DNA from: Butyrivibrio sp. VCB2006
Lineage (GTDB): Bacteria > Bacillota > Clostridia > Lachnospirales > Lachnospiraceae
DNA: 64,000 bases
Assembly (NCBI RefSeq): GCF_000420945.1
Contig: NZ_ATVX01000004.1
Span: forward strand, 124,001-188,000
Direction of reading: 5' to 3'
Positions 53,007-63,005 of the stretch are shown in pieces. Made by a program: the position numbers and the translations under genes. The notes under the pieces were generated by a model. The model was not told where the DNA came from, did no database searches, and was given only the letters and a program-made list of their open reading frames with translations. How positions within the stretch are numbered: position 1 is the stretch's first letter; each line of letters starts with the position of its first letter.

Positions 53007-53747
53007 TTACTTCTGTACCGAGATACGTTCATCTCCTGCAAGGTGGTGGAGAAGTGCCTGGCGGGCGTGCTCTCTGTCGGTGGCTTCTACGCTTACAGTA
53101 AACTGGTAAGTGTGATGCTTTAGCTCCTCCTGCTGCTGATTTCTGAGTTCAGCATCTTCCAGAGATTTCTCTTTGGTGTCCTCCCTTGTCATTTCCATGA
53201 TGTCATTGACTGCAAACTTCCTAAAAAGTTCTTTATGACTAGGATCACTGATATATTTATCAATAAGAGCCAGAGTATTTCCCATATTCAGGTAAGCGCC
53301 ATGAAGGAATTTTTCCATATCCATGAGATCTGTCTCTTTTTTTATCCACTCTTCATCCCAGGTCAGCTCTTTATTCAGAATCTGCTTACCTTCTTTTTCA
53401 TGGTTTTTCTGATAATCGAGAAGATACCACTTCCAAATCTGGAAACGTTTGGTGTTTACATCCTCATCACTTAGTTCGGACATTTTTTGACATGCATGCC
53501 TTACGCCCCTTGAAACCAGAGCATCTGTAGTTTTATTTACATCATAGGTTCTAACACCTACTACGGACTTCTTTTCATCGTTCATGATGCGAAGCCCAAG
53601 CTCATTATCGGATTTCTTTTCCATAAAAAGAGAGTAGTCCCCATGGCGCGCAATGATAACAGGCCTTTCTGAGAGCAAGGTATCCCTGAACTCTTTAAAA
53701 GACTTTAGAACGTCATCATTTTGAATGTACCTGAAGGTTCTACTCAT
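53007..53747 (-). CDS. Conserved helical protein in the c-di-GMP operon
   Basis: 246 aa, soluble, highly charged and mostly helical (KKETDLMDMEKFLHGAYLNMGN; DIMEMTREDTKEKSLEDAELRNQ in part). No recognised domain. Starts 12 bases after the PAS-GGDEF-EAL gene, so it is probably co-transcribed and may be its partner. Ribosome site AAGGAC. Confidence 0.6.
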   Translation of the reverse strand: MSRTFRYIQNDDVLKSFKEFRDTLLSERPVIIARHGDYSLFMEKKSDNELGLRIMNDEKKSVVGVRTYDVNKTTDALVSRGVRHACQKMSELSDEDVNTKRFQIWKWYLLDYQKNHEKEGKQILNKELTWDEEWIKKETDLMDMEKFLHGAYLNMGNTLALIDKYISDPSHKELFRKFAVNDIMEMTREDTKEKSLEDAELRNQQQEELKHHTYQFTVSVEATDREHARQALLHHLAGDERISVQK

Positions 53748-53759
53748 CTAATATGTCCT

Positions 53760-55418
53760 TTATGTAGCGCTTTTATACAACTCCAGTCCCTTGAAAGCAT
53801 CTATCTTACAAGGCCTTCCATAGTAGTATCCCATTAGATCTGATACCGGGAACTGCTTGGCTATCTGGGCTGTTTCCTCATCTTCAATTCCTGTAAAGCA
53901 GGTTCTGATGTGAAGTCTATGAGTAAAGGCTGTAATAGTCTCTATCATGTACTTGTTTGTGGTATTCTTATCTATTCCTTCTGTAAGAGAAGGCACTATG
54001 CTCACAAAATCGATCGGAAGATGCCTTAAAAGATCCAAAGATGCAAAATCTGTAACATCCAGTCCAATCCTCACTCCGCAGGCTTTCAGGAATTCAACCT
54101 GGCTCTGAAGATGCTCCATTGAAAGCTGTCTCGCCCCCTGTGTAAGCTCCAGACAAAGGCCTGTTGAAGGATAACCTGTCTTTCTAAGGATATCGATCAG
54201 CGTGGTTCTAAACTCCGATCTTTCAAGCTGCATAAATGCAAGATTTACGCACAGGTAAAAATCTTTGATCTGCTTTCTTATTTCCAAAGCGTCCTTAAGG
54301 GCGTTTTCCAAAATCCAGTTCCCCAGATTGTAAAAGACCTGATCCTGTTCAAGCCACGGCACAAACTCTGCTGGAGATACGGATCCGAAAGGCTCCTTTT
54401 GCCAACGTACAAATACTTCCATTCCCACCAGTCTTCCGTCCACGGAAGATACCATAGGCTGGTACTCAAGATAGAAGCCGTCCATACCATTTATTACGCT
54501 GTTTCTTACAGCATCTACCATATCGATGTTGCCCTTTTTGTTATCAAGCTCATCATTATGGAAGATAATAAGGTTTCCATGTCTTTGCGTCTTGGAGAAA
54601 TTAAGGGCATACTTGGCACTGGTGTATATGGAGTGCTCATCAACCTCAAAATCTGCGGCAAGAATAACTCCTCCGCCAATTTCAGCGCCGACTTTCTTGC
54701 CATTTATTGCAAGAGCTTCTCTTGTAAAACTACGCATACGTCCATAGAACTTCTTGATCTCATCGATAGTCATGGACTCTGTAATAAGGGCCAGTGTGGT
54801 GCCCTCTCCTCTGTAGACCTTGCCCTTATCAGTAGATTCATCTATCAGTTTCTTGGCAGTGGCCCTAAGAATATTGTTACCGATAGCATAACCATATCTT
54901 CGGTTGATATCACCAAAATCGATGAAATTAATCATCAGGATGGCATACTCTTTTTTGCCAAGCTTGAGCTGCCTCATGTGATTAAGCATCTCATAATGAT
55001 TTGGTAAAAGAGTGATTGGATCATTGTTATCAACAATTCCTTTGTTGATGATGGAGCAGGCGTAAAAAACAGGTTTACCTGCGTAGTCTTTTATCACAAC
55101 GCCTCTGCAGGAGCAGACCACGTACTCACCGTTTTTGTTCTTGGCTCTGTATTCAATGTTAGGATTAACTTTTTTCCCAGCAAAGCTGGCTTCAATGTAC
55201 TCGTTATAATTGTCTCTGTCATCAGGATGAATACGATTGTCCCAGACAGTGGACGCATTATAAATATACTCTCCAGTCAGACCAAAATAATCTACTGCGT
55301 TCAGTGACCATCTGGAAATATTCTTTTCCATGTCATAAACGTAGACGTATCGGCTTCTGGATGTTACAGCGAAGGTATCAAAAATCCTGTTAATCGTGTC
55401 GTAAGTTCCCCTAGCCAT
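53760..55418 (-). CDS. PAS-GGDEF-EAL protein with degenerate active sites
   Basis: 552 aa, no membrane helix. PAS domain (about 15-130, WDNRIHPDDRDNYNEYI), GGDEF-like domain whose signature reads RGEGT, and EAL-like domain where EALLR reads EVFVR, the DDFGTG loop reads DVTDFAS and the Lys-Ile-Asp strand reads FVSIVPS. So neither cyclase nor phosphodiesterase residues remain; it likely binds nucleotide or protein as a receptor. 39 bases after an intact cyclase gene. Confidence 0.85.
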   Translation of the reverse strand: MARGTYDTINRIFDTFAVTSRSRYVYVYDMEKNISRWSLNAVDYFGLTGEYIYNASTVWDNRIHPDDRDNYNEYIEASFAGKKVNPNIEYRAKNKNGEYVVCSCRGVVIKDYAGKPVFYACSIINKGIVDNNDPITLLPNHYEMLNHMRQLKLGKKEYAILMINFIDFGDINRRYGYAIGNNILRATAKKLIDESTDKGKVYRGEGTTLALITESMTIDEIKKFYGRMRSFTREALAINGKKVGAEIGGGVILAADFEVDEHSIYTSAKYALNFSKTQRHGNLIIFHNDELDNKKGNIDMVDAVRNSVINGMDGFYLEYQPMVSSVDGRLVGMEVFVRWQKEPFGSVSPAEFVPWLEQDQVFYNLGNWILENALKDALEIRKQIKDFYLCVNLAFMQLERSEFRTTLIDILRKTGYPSTGLCLELTQGARQLSMEHLQSQVEFLKACGVRIGLDVTDFASLDLLRHLPIDFVSIVPSLTEGIDKNTTNKYMIETITAFTHRLHIRTCFTGIEDEETAQIAKQFPVSDLMGYYYGRPCKIDAFKGLELYKSAT

Positions 55419-55457
55419 TGTTTTCCCTCTTTAAGGTCATTCCCCCAAACAACCTTA

Positions 55458-56825
55458 TTACCTGATGTCATTAGCTGTCCCCTGCCCGTTTTCCTGGGCA
55501 CGTCTGGCTTTTAAGAGCCTCTTGTTGTAATACATTGCATCATCGGCTTTCTTGATTACATCCTCAAGCTTGCTTCCGTCCTCAGGACATCTAGCATATC
55601 CTGCACTGATGGAAACCTTAAGGGTTATATCTCCGATAACAACGTCTCTGGCAACATTCTGCCTCATTCTTGATATAACGCCCTCATAGAATTTTTTATC
55701 ATGAGTTCCGTGGATAACAACCACGAATTCGTCTCCGCCAATTCTGAATGCTCTGTCTTTTTCCCTGATACTGTTCTTAAGTCTCTTGGCTGTAATATTT
55801 AGAAGAGCATCTCCGGTATCATGGCCATATGTATCATTGACCATCTTGAAGTCATTAAGATCCATATAGATAATTCCGAAAGGAAGCTTTTTCGCACTAA
55901 GCTCGTCCATATGCTCATGATAGCTTCTGGGATTATACAGGTTTGTAAGTGCATCCCTGTAAGAAAGTACCTCAAGCTCCTTGGCGTTGGATTTCATATT
56001 CATATATGCGTACATGAACATTGCAGTCAGGGCGCTTATGATAAGTGCAATTGCTGCTGCGCTCAGTACTTCAGGCCATCTGACCCAGGACTGGGAAGGC
56101 TCAAGGTAAAGAGTCCAGAAAGCACCTCCAACAGTACTGATCATAGCTTCTACCGGTTCCGCCAGGGATTTAGATGTACTTTCCACAATAATCCTGTTTT
56201 CTCCGGTTATAGAGTTATTACCTATTAGTTTGTACTCGTAACCCCCATCTGCAAGACCGGGAAGATTGACGTCGGTCATAAAGAGCTTTTCATCAACTGT
56301 AACTGTAGCAAAGCCCCAAAAGCTCTCATCCTCAAGGAAGATAGGTTTGGTTATGATTATTCCCGATTCATTGTCATTAAGAGTGGCAGGGGCAATAATC
56401 ACAGAAACCTTGGACATCTTACTGTAGTCAGCATATACGCCAAAGCGTGCGTCTTCAAAAAAGTTTGCACCCTTTTTCAGGGATGAATCGGCGGGGTATA
56501 CATACTCCACTACCCCATTGGGCGCCAGAGAAATATCGTATACGTCCAGATAATCATCAAAAAGCGCATCGGAAATGTCAAAAAAGTTCTCCTGATTTAG
56601 CTCTCCACGGCTGCTTCTTAGCTGAATTTCAAAGACTCTGGCTATGTACTCTCTGTTATCTATCTCAGCTTCGATTCTGTCACCAATTGAATTCGCGATA
56701 AAATTGGCTCTTTCTTTTCTGGAGCTTGATGTACTGTTAATATAATAGCCTGCCAAAGCCATTGTGATAACCAGCGTAATAACGAGTGTAATAAGGCCTA
56801 AAGAGATACTTTTTTGTTTAGTCAT
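55458..56825 (-). CDS. Membrane diguanylate cyclase
   Basis: 455 aa from ATG 56825 (GAGGAT upstream). N-terminal helix, extracellular CHASE-like sensor (about 40-250), second helix near 255-280, GGDEF domain with intact IGGDEF (Gly363-Asp365) and an inhibitory I-site RxxD (REKD) five residues before it. Makes c-di-GMP from two GTP, with product feedback. Sensor ligand unknown. Heads a three-gene minus-strand run. Confidence 0.92.
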   Translation of the reverse strand: MTKQKSISLGLITLVITLVITMALAGYYINSTSSSRKERANFIANSIGDRIEAEIDNREYIARVFEIQLRSSRGELNQENFFDISDALFDDYLDVYDISLAPNGVVEYVYPADSSLKKGANFFEDARFGVYADYSKMSKVSVIIAPATLNDNESGIIITKPIFLEDESFWGFATVTVDEKLFMTDVNLPGLADGGYEYKLIGNNSITGENRIIVESTSKSLAEPVEAMISTVGGAFWTLYLEPSQSWVRWPEVLSAAAIALIISALTAMFMYAYMNMKSNAKELEVLSYRDALTNLYNPRSYHEHMDELSAKKLPFGIIYMDLNDFKMVNDTYGHDTGDALLNITAKRLKNSIREKDRAFRIGGDEFVVVIHGTHDKKFYEGVISRMRQNVARDVVIGDITLKVSISAGYARCPEDGSKLEDVIKKADDAMYYNKRLLKARRAQENGQGTANDIR

Positions 56826-56934
56826 CTTATCCTCACAAAATCGTTTTAAAGAACAATAATGCGCCATATACAGTAATTATATCATATTTTTACTTCGATT
56901 ATCCCACTTTAGACTCTGTTAATAATTGACCCGA

Positions 56935-57369
56935 TTATTTAATAGAATGGATAAAATCCATGGCTTCAAGATACCCTTCAAGGCCATGTCCGTAGATCTG
57001 TTTATCACAGGCAGGAGCTGTTACTGAGATTTTTCTAAACTCCTCTCTGGACTGGATATCTGAAATGTGTACCTCAACCTTGGTTATATTTTCTATGCTC
57101 TTAAGAGCGTCATGGATGGCATAGCTATAATGAGTGTAGGCTCCGGGATTTATAACTATTCCCTGGGTTCCATCGCTGTAAGCTTCCTGAATTCTGTCTA
57201 TAATGGCGCCCTCGTGATTGGACTGATAGGTTTCTACTTCATCCCCATCCTTGGCAGCCTTTTCCCTGATCATATTGCACAGATAATCATAATCCTGATT
57301 TCCATAGACAGCCTTTTCCCTAATGCCAAGGAAATTAAGGTTTGGCCCGTTGATTACTAGAATTTTCAT
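56935..57369 (-). CDS. aroQ: Type II 3-dehydroquinate dehydratase
   Basis: 144 aa starting MKILVINGPNLNFLG (GGAGG upstream). YQSNHEGAIIDRIQEA, INPGAYTHYSYAIHDAL with the catalytic Tyr/His environment, VEVHISDIQSREEFR. Shikimate pathway step three, dodecamer. 49 bases after the yesU-like gene. Confidence 0.95.
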   Translation of the reverse strand: MKILVINGPNLNFLGIREKAVYGNQDYDYLCNMIREKAAKDGDEVETYQSNHEGAIIDRIQEAYSDGTQGIVINPGAYTHYSYAIHDALKSIENITKVEVHISDIQSREEFRKISVTAPACDKQIYGHGLEGYLEAMDFIHSIK

Positions 57370-57418
57370 AGCTCGCTCCTCCATTTATGCTTTAAACTCT
57401 CTTTTGCGTAAACTCATC

Positions 57419-58078
57419 TTATATCCAGGTCACCCTAAGATTTCTATACTCTGCAATCATAGGTGATAACTGCCTGAAGCCGATGCAGCCTCCTGTCAGA
57501 ATATCTCCATAAGATATTCCGTCATCGTCAAATTCAAATATCTGAAGATGATTGATAAAGAACTGAATCTTACCGGATTTCTTGATGACAGAAATTGAAT
57601 ACCAGGGAGAATCTTCGCTGGCATCCGGAATGGGATCTGCCCCCTGGGCCACCAGGTTAAAGCCATAGCTCTTTCTCAGATTGCAGGTGTGAAAGGCCCT
57701 TTCATTGTCCTCTTTTCTCCTAAAGTAAGAAACATGAAAAGCGTTGATATCCCCGCTGTGGTACTGACTATATTCCCCGGTTCTGGGGCTGAGTGATCCA
57801 TCAAATATGGGTGCCCCGTTCCTTCCCTTTGCTGCAAAAAACAGCATGGCAAGCCCCGGCTCTTTTACCGGACGAAATTCCCATTCAATCAGCACGTCAG
57901 ACGGAAACGGCTGTTTGCACCACAAAACAAAGTTGGCCCTTTGTCCCACATCAGGTCCCAACTCGCTTTCCAGTCTCATTACACCTTTGGAAAAAGAGAT
58001 ATTGGCTCTTCCCTCCAGTGCAAAATCCTGAAGGCATGCTTCGTTGTTTAATGGATTCTCATAGATAACCTTAGACAT
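57419..58078 (-). CDS. YesU-like protein (DUF1961)
   Basis: 219 aa. Close pattern match to Bacillus subtilis YesU: GRANISFSKGVMRLES, FVLWCKQPFPSDVLIEWEF, PGLAMLFFAAKGRNG, YHSGDINAFHVSYFRRK, FHTCNLRKSYGFNLVAQGADP, GCIGFRQL. A jelly-roll, laminin-G-like fold, cytosolic, tied in B. subtilis to rhamnogalacturonan use. No pectin genes are visible here. Confidence 0.88.
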   Translation of the reverse strand: MSKVIYENPLNNEACLQDFALEGRANISFSKGVMRLESELGPDVGQRANFVLWCKQPFPSDVLIEWEFRPVKEPGLAMLFFAAKGRNGAPIFDGSLSPRTGEYSQYHSGDINAFHVSYFRRKEDNERAFHTCNLRKSYGFNLVAQGADPIPDASEDSPWYSISVIKKSGKIQFFINHLQIFEFDDDGISYGDILTGGCIGFRQLSPMIAEYRNLRVTWI

Positions 58079-58108
58079 GGTATTCCCCCAAATACTATTG
58101 GTAAAATC

Positions 58109-58780
58109 TTATTTCCCCATTATTTCTTTGAAGTTGAACTCTTTGCCTGTTCTTTCTTCATATATCTCTATAAATGTCTTGCCCTGATCATCCGGGTTGA
58201 AATCCACATCCTTGGATTTCTCTCTCCAGGCGTTTCCCTCCGGCAAGAATTCATAAGCCAAATTGTGCTGAAGCCACTCATAGGCCATATCATCCGCAGT
58301 TCGATAGTTCTCCATATCAGCCCCGTGAATAGGATGGACATCAATAAGCGCCTGACAGATTATGACCATATCACTGGAATTTTCAATCAGATAAGAATCA
58401 ATTATCTTCCAATGGTCATCCCAGTGAATTGCTGCAAATGCCACATCACCATAGGTAAAAATATAGTTCGTATCCTTACCGTCTGCATCCATAAGTCCTA
58501 TGTCTGCTGTGGATGAAAGAATGCCTGTAACAGAGTCAGATGAGTCCGCATCATCCGGGCTTTTCGACTCTTCAATCATCTGTGAAATCAAAGCAGTAGA
58601 GTTCTCCACAATGTCAGAAACCATTTCAGTTCCTTTTTCTACTGCAAAAGATTTGCCGAGAGAAGCTATGCTACTTGCTGTTTCATCATCTATATAGTCA
58701 CTAAAAACATTGCTACAACCCACCTGGCTTAATGTGATAGCCAGCAACATTGTAGCAGCAATAAGCTTTTTCTTTTTCAT
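58109..58780 (-). CDS. Lipoprotein of unknown function
   Basis: 223 aa. Lipoprotein signal peptide with lipobox SQVGC (Cys22). Mature part soluble, with Ser/Asp spacer (SPDDADSSDSV) and a globular C-terminal half rich in Trp and Asp (AIHWDDHWKIIDSY). No family recognised. Divergent from the 58956 gene. Confidence 0.7.
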   Translation of the reverse strand: MKKKKLIAATMLLAITLSQVGCSNVFSDYIDDETASSIASLGKSFAVEKGTEMVSDIVENSTALISQMIEESKSPDDADSSDSVTGILSSTADIGLMDADGKDTNYIFTYGDVAFAAIHWDDHWKIIDSYLIENSSDMVIICQALIDVHPIHGADMENYRTADDMAYEWLQHNLAYEFLPEGNAWREKSKDVDFNPDDQGKTFIEIYEERTGKEFNFKEIMGK

Positions 58781-58955
58781 AATTCTCCTCAGTACCTAAC
58801 TAAAGATACACAAAAATTAGTGTGGTATCCTGTACCTACCTCATATTATAATATAACTGTAAGTGATGTAGCCTATTTTTCTTTAAAAATTATCACAAGC
58901 CTGTTTTGTTTCGTATAAATACCTGTGATGATAACTAGAAAGTGAGGACATAATT

Positions 58956-59384
58956 ATGAAAAAGAGTATTTTGTTAGTAGCAGGCGTAGTCATGACGATA
59001 CTGTGTAGCTTATCCGTGATCTCACCGGTTAAGGCCCAGGCAGCAGACAAAGCTTCCGCTTATGTTAAGGATGCGGAGTTCATCGATGCTTATCAGGGAA
59101 CAGCAAACGATGACAGCAAGATTTTCATTGCTCTGTATGAGAAAAAAGACAATGAGCTTATCTTCTATCAGGATGGCTTCTCCAAGGGCTTTTCCACCTA
59201 CACTATAAAAGATGCAACTGCCAAGAACATTGGCAAGGTTAAAGTGATATCAATTGATGAAGGTATTAAGCTTAGCCTTTACGATAAGGAAGGCGAAAAT
59301 CCTCAGATTTTTATTGAGGATACGGCCTACAACTGCAAGCACCTTACGCAGTCTGAAGCACTTAAGCTTATTTCCGAGGAATAA
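58956..59384 (+). CDS. Small secreted protein of unknown function
   Basis: 142 aa. Clear signal peptide cleaved after AQA. Mature part about 112 residues, alpha/beta, ending HLTQSEALKLISEE. GAGGAC 7 bases before ATG. Convergent with the 59444 surface protein gene. Confidence 0.7.
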   Translation: MKKSILLVAGVVMTILCSLSVISPVKAQAADKASAYVKDAEFIDAYQGTANDDSKIFIALYEKKDNELIFYQDGFSKGFSTYTIKDATAKNIGKVKVISIDEGIKLSLYDKEGENPQIFIEDTAYNCKHLTQSEALKLISEE

Positions 59385-59385
59385 A

Positions 59386-59430
59386 AAATATGGGTTTCCG
59401 CAGAATTTATTTTCCGCGGAAACCCATTTA
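59386..59430. terminator. Bidirectional terminator
   Basis: ATGGGTTTCCGC / GCGGAAACCCAT stem with A and T runs at both sides, between convergent genes. Confidence 0.85.
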
Positions 59431-59443
59431 TTTTACTTATCTT

Positions 59444-62400
59444 TTAATCTGTTGTTCTTTCCTTCTCTTCTTTTTTCTTCATGTGCTCATCATACATCTT
59501 CTTACCTGTTGCTCCAAGTACTGCAATGATCAGGAGCCACCACCAGTTCATATGCTGTGTGGCATCAGGTATTGTATCAGCCTTTGCCACATTGTCATCT
59601 ATAATGTTTGCTACTTCTGCCTCCGGTGTAATAACCTGAGTATCGTCGTTTTCCTGAAGAATAGGTGCATTACCCGGTGTTGCCGCTGTAGGTGCCTGTT
59701 CATCTGCAATCTGCTCTGTTCCATCATCCAGCACCAGTGTTTCTGAGAATTCTCCGTTTCCACCCTGTGCTGCAGTGGCAACAAATGTGCCTGCCTGTGC
59801 CGCCGGAGCATCTGCTATTGTTGTAGCTGCATCAGGAGCTATAGTCTGGCCTGCTGCGGTCTGAGTAGCTGCGGTCTGAGTAGCTGCGGTTGCTGCTGTT
59901 GGTGCTACAGCGCCTGTTGCAGTGCCTGTAGGAGTTACCGCAGTTCCTCGTACTGCACCTTCTCCGGCAGTTCCGCCACCCTGTCCTCCGGTTCCGCCTT
60001 CAGGGTCGGGTTCTGTATTCAGGCCTCCGCCAACGTTTCCGCCGGCTTTATTAATCCTGTCAATTGCATTATCAAGCTCTTCCTGAGCTTTATCCTTCTG
60101 AGCTTTAACCTGTTCATACAAGGTCTTGGCATTTTCTACCTTTTGATCAGCTTTTTCTTTGAGTTCCTGAAGCTTAGCCTTAAGTCCATTGATATCCAGG
60201 TTATCAAGAGCAGCTGCATCTTCTTCAGACAGATCTGTAAGGCCAAGGTATTGCGCAACACTCACATTCTCAAGTCCCAACAGGTCTTTTGCCGATAGCA
60301 TCTTACGGAAATTACTGCTGGCGGTTCCAAGCTCATTAATAGCCTTATCCAGTTTCTCTACCTGATCCACTGCATTCTTGGCTGCTTCATCCGCAGCCTT
60401 AACTACATTGTCATAAGCATCATACTGTGCCTTAATCGCAGTAAGATTCGATGTGGAATTAACTGTAATGTAATCGTTCATTGCCTTGTTATCAGCAATA
60501 AGCTTGTCAATTACAGAATCATCAATTCCATAAGCCTGTATTACATTTTCATATACGAAGGAATAACCGTTCTCGCCCTTAAGAGCATCTGAAACCTTCT
60601 GAGTGTCACCGATGATATAGCAATCAGCATTTTTATAAAGACCATTCTGATTCTGTGTGACAAAGTTGGTTGTTGTCACTTCCTGAAGGTTCTTGTATGA
60701 TCCCGTTGGCGTAATGAGAACATTGTCCTCTTCCACATAGGTGAATTTCAAGTTCTTGAGGGTGCTGACGTAAACATGATCTGGTGAATTCTTGGCATTA
60801 TCAAGAAGGTTATTCTTATCTGATGCAAGATATGTTACGTTCTTAAGCCCCGGATACGTGCCGAACAGCTCGGCCTGAGTAATATACTTGGTCTCTCCAT
60901 TTTCATCAGTATAGGAATACAGTCTGTTAAGCTTCTGATCCGAGGCCTTCTTGATATTCTTTTCAGAGCCCCAGATAAAGTCATCATTAAGCTGATAATC
61001 AGCGTGATTAAGCTCCTGGATTCGGGAAGCTGCTATATCATTTATAGCCTTGCTCGGATTCACCTCTGCTTCAGTCTTTTCATAGAATACAATTCCGGCA
61101 GTTGCCTCACCCTGAGACTGATTAGCCTTAAGATTCTGATTATCATAATCGGTCTTGGCTATTGAATCCCAGTTAAAGTATTTAACATCCTGCTGAGGTG
61201 TTCCGTTTTCATCATAGTACCAGTAAGTAAGGCTTGTATATCTGCTCTCATAATCTGAATTAAGAGCTTGCTTAGTTTCAAACTTAGGTGCATAGGCCTC
61301 ATCATCTGTAATAATATCTATTCCCTTGATTACAGGCATGTAGTAGTCAATGATTACCCTCTTCATGCCTTCACGGGATGTTTCGAAATCTTTGGAGCCA
61401 TTACCACCAAACCAGCCGTCCCAATCAGTGCCCTTTTCATCTCTGGTAGCACTGAGGTTTTCAGCTCCCTGATTAGCCTGATCAGGAACTGCATCATCGG
61501 CATCCTTAAGAGCATCCGCCAGCTCATTTACCAGCTTCTGAGCCTGTTCAACTTCTTCCTGCGCCGCCTTGGTCTTGGAACTAGCCTGACCTAATTCTGT
61601 ACCAAAGGCTGCCTCCTGATTAGCAAGATTCTGCTGAGCCTGTTCCAATTTATTAACTGCATCCTGATACTGGCCACTAAGTGTCTCATACTGAGTCGTC
61701 TGACCTGTAAGTGTCTGAGTGCTGCCTGCAAGAAGTGTATCCAGGTCTTCTAATGCCTTTTTAGCCTCTTGCTCGTTCTTGGCGTTTATAATCCTATCAA
61801 CAAGTTCATGTGCTTTGGTGCTGGCATCATTTACTGTGCCTTCAATGTTGTCTGCTGTCTTCTGAAGTCCGAAATCACCCTCGAGCTTATCAGCAGCTTC
61901 TTTTACAGCTTCGTTAGCCTCTTTATATGAAGCATCTGCAGCTTTATTGATTTCCTCCGCCTGCTCCAGATCCTGCTTGGCGTTTGCTATATCCTGAGCT
62001 GCATCTTCATAATGAGATACTGCGGACTCCTGAATAACATTGCCCTGGTCATCTTTTTTGTCATTTATAAGAGCATCAGCAGCATTCTCAAGCGCTACCG
62101 TTTCCTGTGTTGAAACAATTTCTGTAGCACTTTCTACGCCGGTTTTCTCCTTGCCGTCAAGGATAAGACTAGCTGCATCTGTAACTGCCTTTTCTGCAAT
62201 TGGTCCGGTATACTGCTGCTCAGCGGAGCTTTCCTGACCACCGTTCTGCTCTGAGCTCCCCTGCTCTGAGGTCTGGGTTGTTTCAGTATTTGTATTTTCT
62301 TCTGGTGCAGAAGGAGCCTGCTCTTCAGAACCTGAATTGTTCTCTTCAGGCTGAGCCTGAACATCGTCCACAACGCACGCTCTCTCAGCAGTATCAGCTG

Positions 62401-62593
62401 CATCCTGGGCTTCTGTAGTAACTTCTACATAAGTCTCTTCAGCAGTTTCCTGGCTTTGAGTTTCCTGTGGCGGATCTGCAGGAGCCGGATCCAATGCACC
62501 AGGTTCTGCAGCATATGCAGATATCGGGGTCTGCAATGCCATCATAGCCGTAATGCCTATTGTGATTGCTGATAAAACTTTTCCGTTCTTCAT
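59444..62593 (-). CDS. Large secreted coiled-coil surface protein with tail anchor
   Basis: 1049 aa; GGGAG 5 bases before ATG. Signal peptide ending AYAAEP. Residues 30-130: Glu/Gln/Thr-rich spacer. About 175-370: long coiled coil of Ala/Gln/Glu heptads. About 380-760: a globular region with many Tyr/Asp/Asn (WDGWFGGNGSKDFETSREG). About 770-890: second coiled coil. Then a Thr/Ala/Gly-rich spacer with three near repeats AATQTAA and a tail helix (WWWLLIIAVLGATG) with KKMYDEHMKKKEEK. No LPXTG. Possibly an adhesin or a stalk spanning the wall. Confidence 0.75.
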   Translation of the reverse strand: MKNGKVLSAITIGITAMMALQTPISAYAAEPGALDPAPADPPQETQSQETAEETYVEVTTEAQDAADTAERACVVDDVQAQPEENNSGSEEQAPSAPEENTNTETTQTSEQGSSEQNGGQESSAEQQYTGPIAEKAVTDAASLILDGKEKTGVESATEIVSTQETVALENAADALINDKKDDQGNVIQESAVSHYEDAAQDIANAKQDLEQAEEINKAADASYKEANEAVKEAADKLEGDFGLQKTADNIEGTVNDASTKAHELVDRIINAKNEQEAKKALEDLDTLLAGSTQTLTGQTTQYETLSGQYQDAVNKLEQAQQNLANQEAAFGTELGQASSKTKAAQEEVEQAQKLVNELADALKDADDAVPDQANQGAENLSATRDEKGTDWDGWFGGNGSKDFETSREGMKRVIIDYYMPVIKGIDIITDDEAYAPKFETKQALNSDYESRYTSLTYWYYDENGTPQQDVKYFNWDSIAKTDYDNQNLKANQSQGEATAGIVFYEKTEAEVNPSKAINDIAASRIQELNHADYQLNDDFIWGSEKNIKKASDQKLNRLYSYTDENGETKYITQAELFGTYPGLKNVTYLASDKNNLLDNAKNSPDHVYVSTLKNLKFTYVEEDNVLITPTGSYKNLQEVTTTNFVTQNQNGLYKNADCYIIGDTQKVSDALKGENGYSFVYENVIQAYGIDDSVIDKLIADNKAMNDYITVNSTSNLTAIKAQYDAYDNVVKAADEAAKNAVDQVEKLDKAINELGTASSNFRKMLSAKDLLGLENVSVAQYLGLTDLSEEDAAALDNLDINGLKAKLQELKEKADQKVENAKTLYEQVKAQKDKAQEELDNAIDRINKAGGNVGGGLNTEPDPEGGTGGQGGGTAGEGAVRGTAVTPTGTATGAVAPTAATAATQTAATQTAAGQTIAPDAATTIADAPAAQAGTFVATAAQGGNGEFSETLVLDDGTEQIADEQAPTAATPGNAPILQENDDTQVITPEAEVANIIDDNVAKADTIPDATQHMNWWWLLIIAVLGATGKKMYDEHMKKKEEKERTTD

Positions 62594-62880
62594 CGTATCT
62601 CCCTCTCTTTCAAATCTGATTATTCAAACCGATAAATCGGAAATTATTAATGACTCATTTTATTTATCGGACACTTCCCCTAATTTATTCTCTCTATATG
62701 GAAATTATACTTAGCAAACAATCATAAACTTAATCATATTCCCTCCCAATTGTAGGCAATATGATTGATTTTTATAACATTTTTCTGAAAACTCTAAAAA
62801 TTTTCTTTACATATAATTATACACCTGAATAACGTTTTTACACTCACTAGTGCACAAAAAAAGGTTACCTTCCACAGTCT
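62594..62880. other. AT-rich leader upstream of the surface protein gene
   Basis: No gene. Contains the AGGGAGA ribosome site of the 62593 start and short palindromes (CCGATAAATCGG near 62629). A promoter was not identified with certainty. Confidence 0.4.
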
Positions 62881-62998
62881 GCTATATGACCTCTTCCTTG
62901 GAGTATATTCCTCAAAAGATGCATATCAAGGCACGCCTGCTCTAAAGGCCTTGATATGCATCTTTTAAGGAATAATAGTCACCCAAGAGGTCAATAGC
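62881..62998. repeat. 118-base hairpin H1 left of the 53-bp array
   Basis: Left arm (62881-62932) begins GCTATATGACCTCTT and ends GATGCATATCAAGGC; the right arm (62948-62998) is its imperfect complement; 15-base loop ACGCCTGCTCTAAAG. The inverted equivalent is at 63488-63604. Confidence 0.75.
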
Positions 62999-63005
62999 AT
63001 ATATT

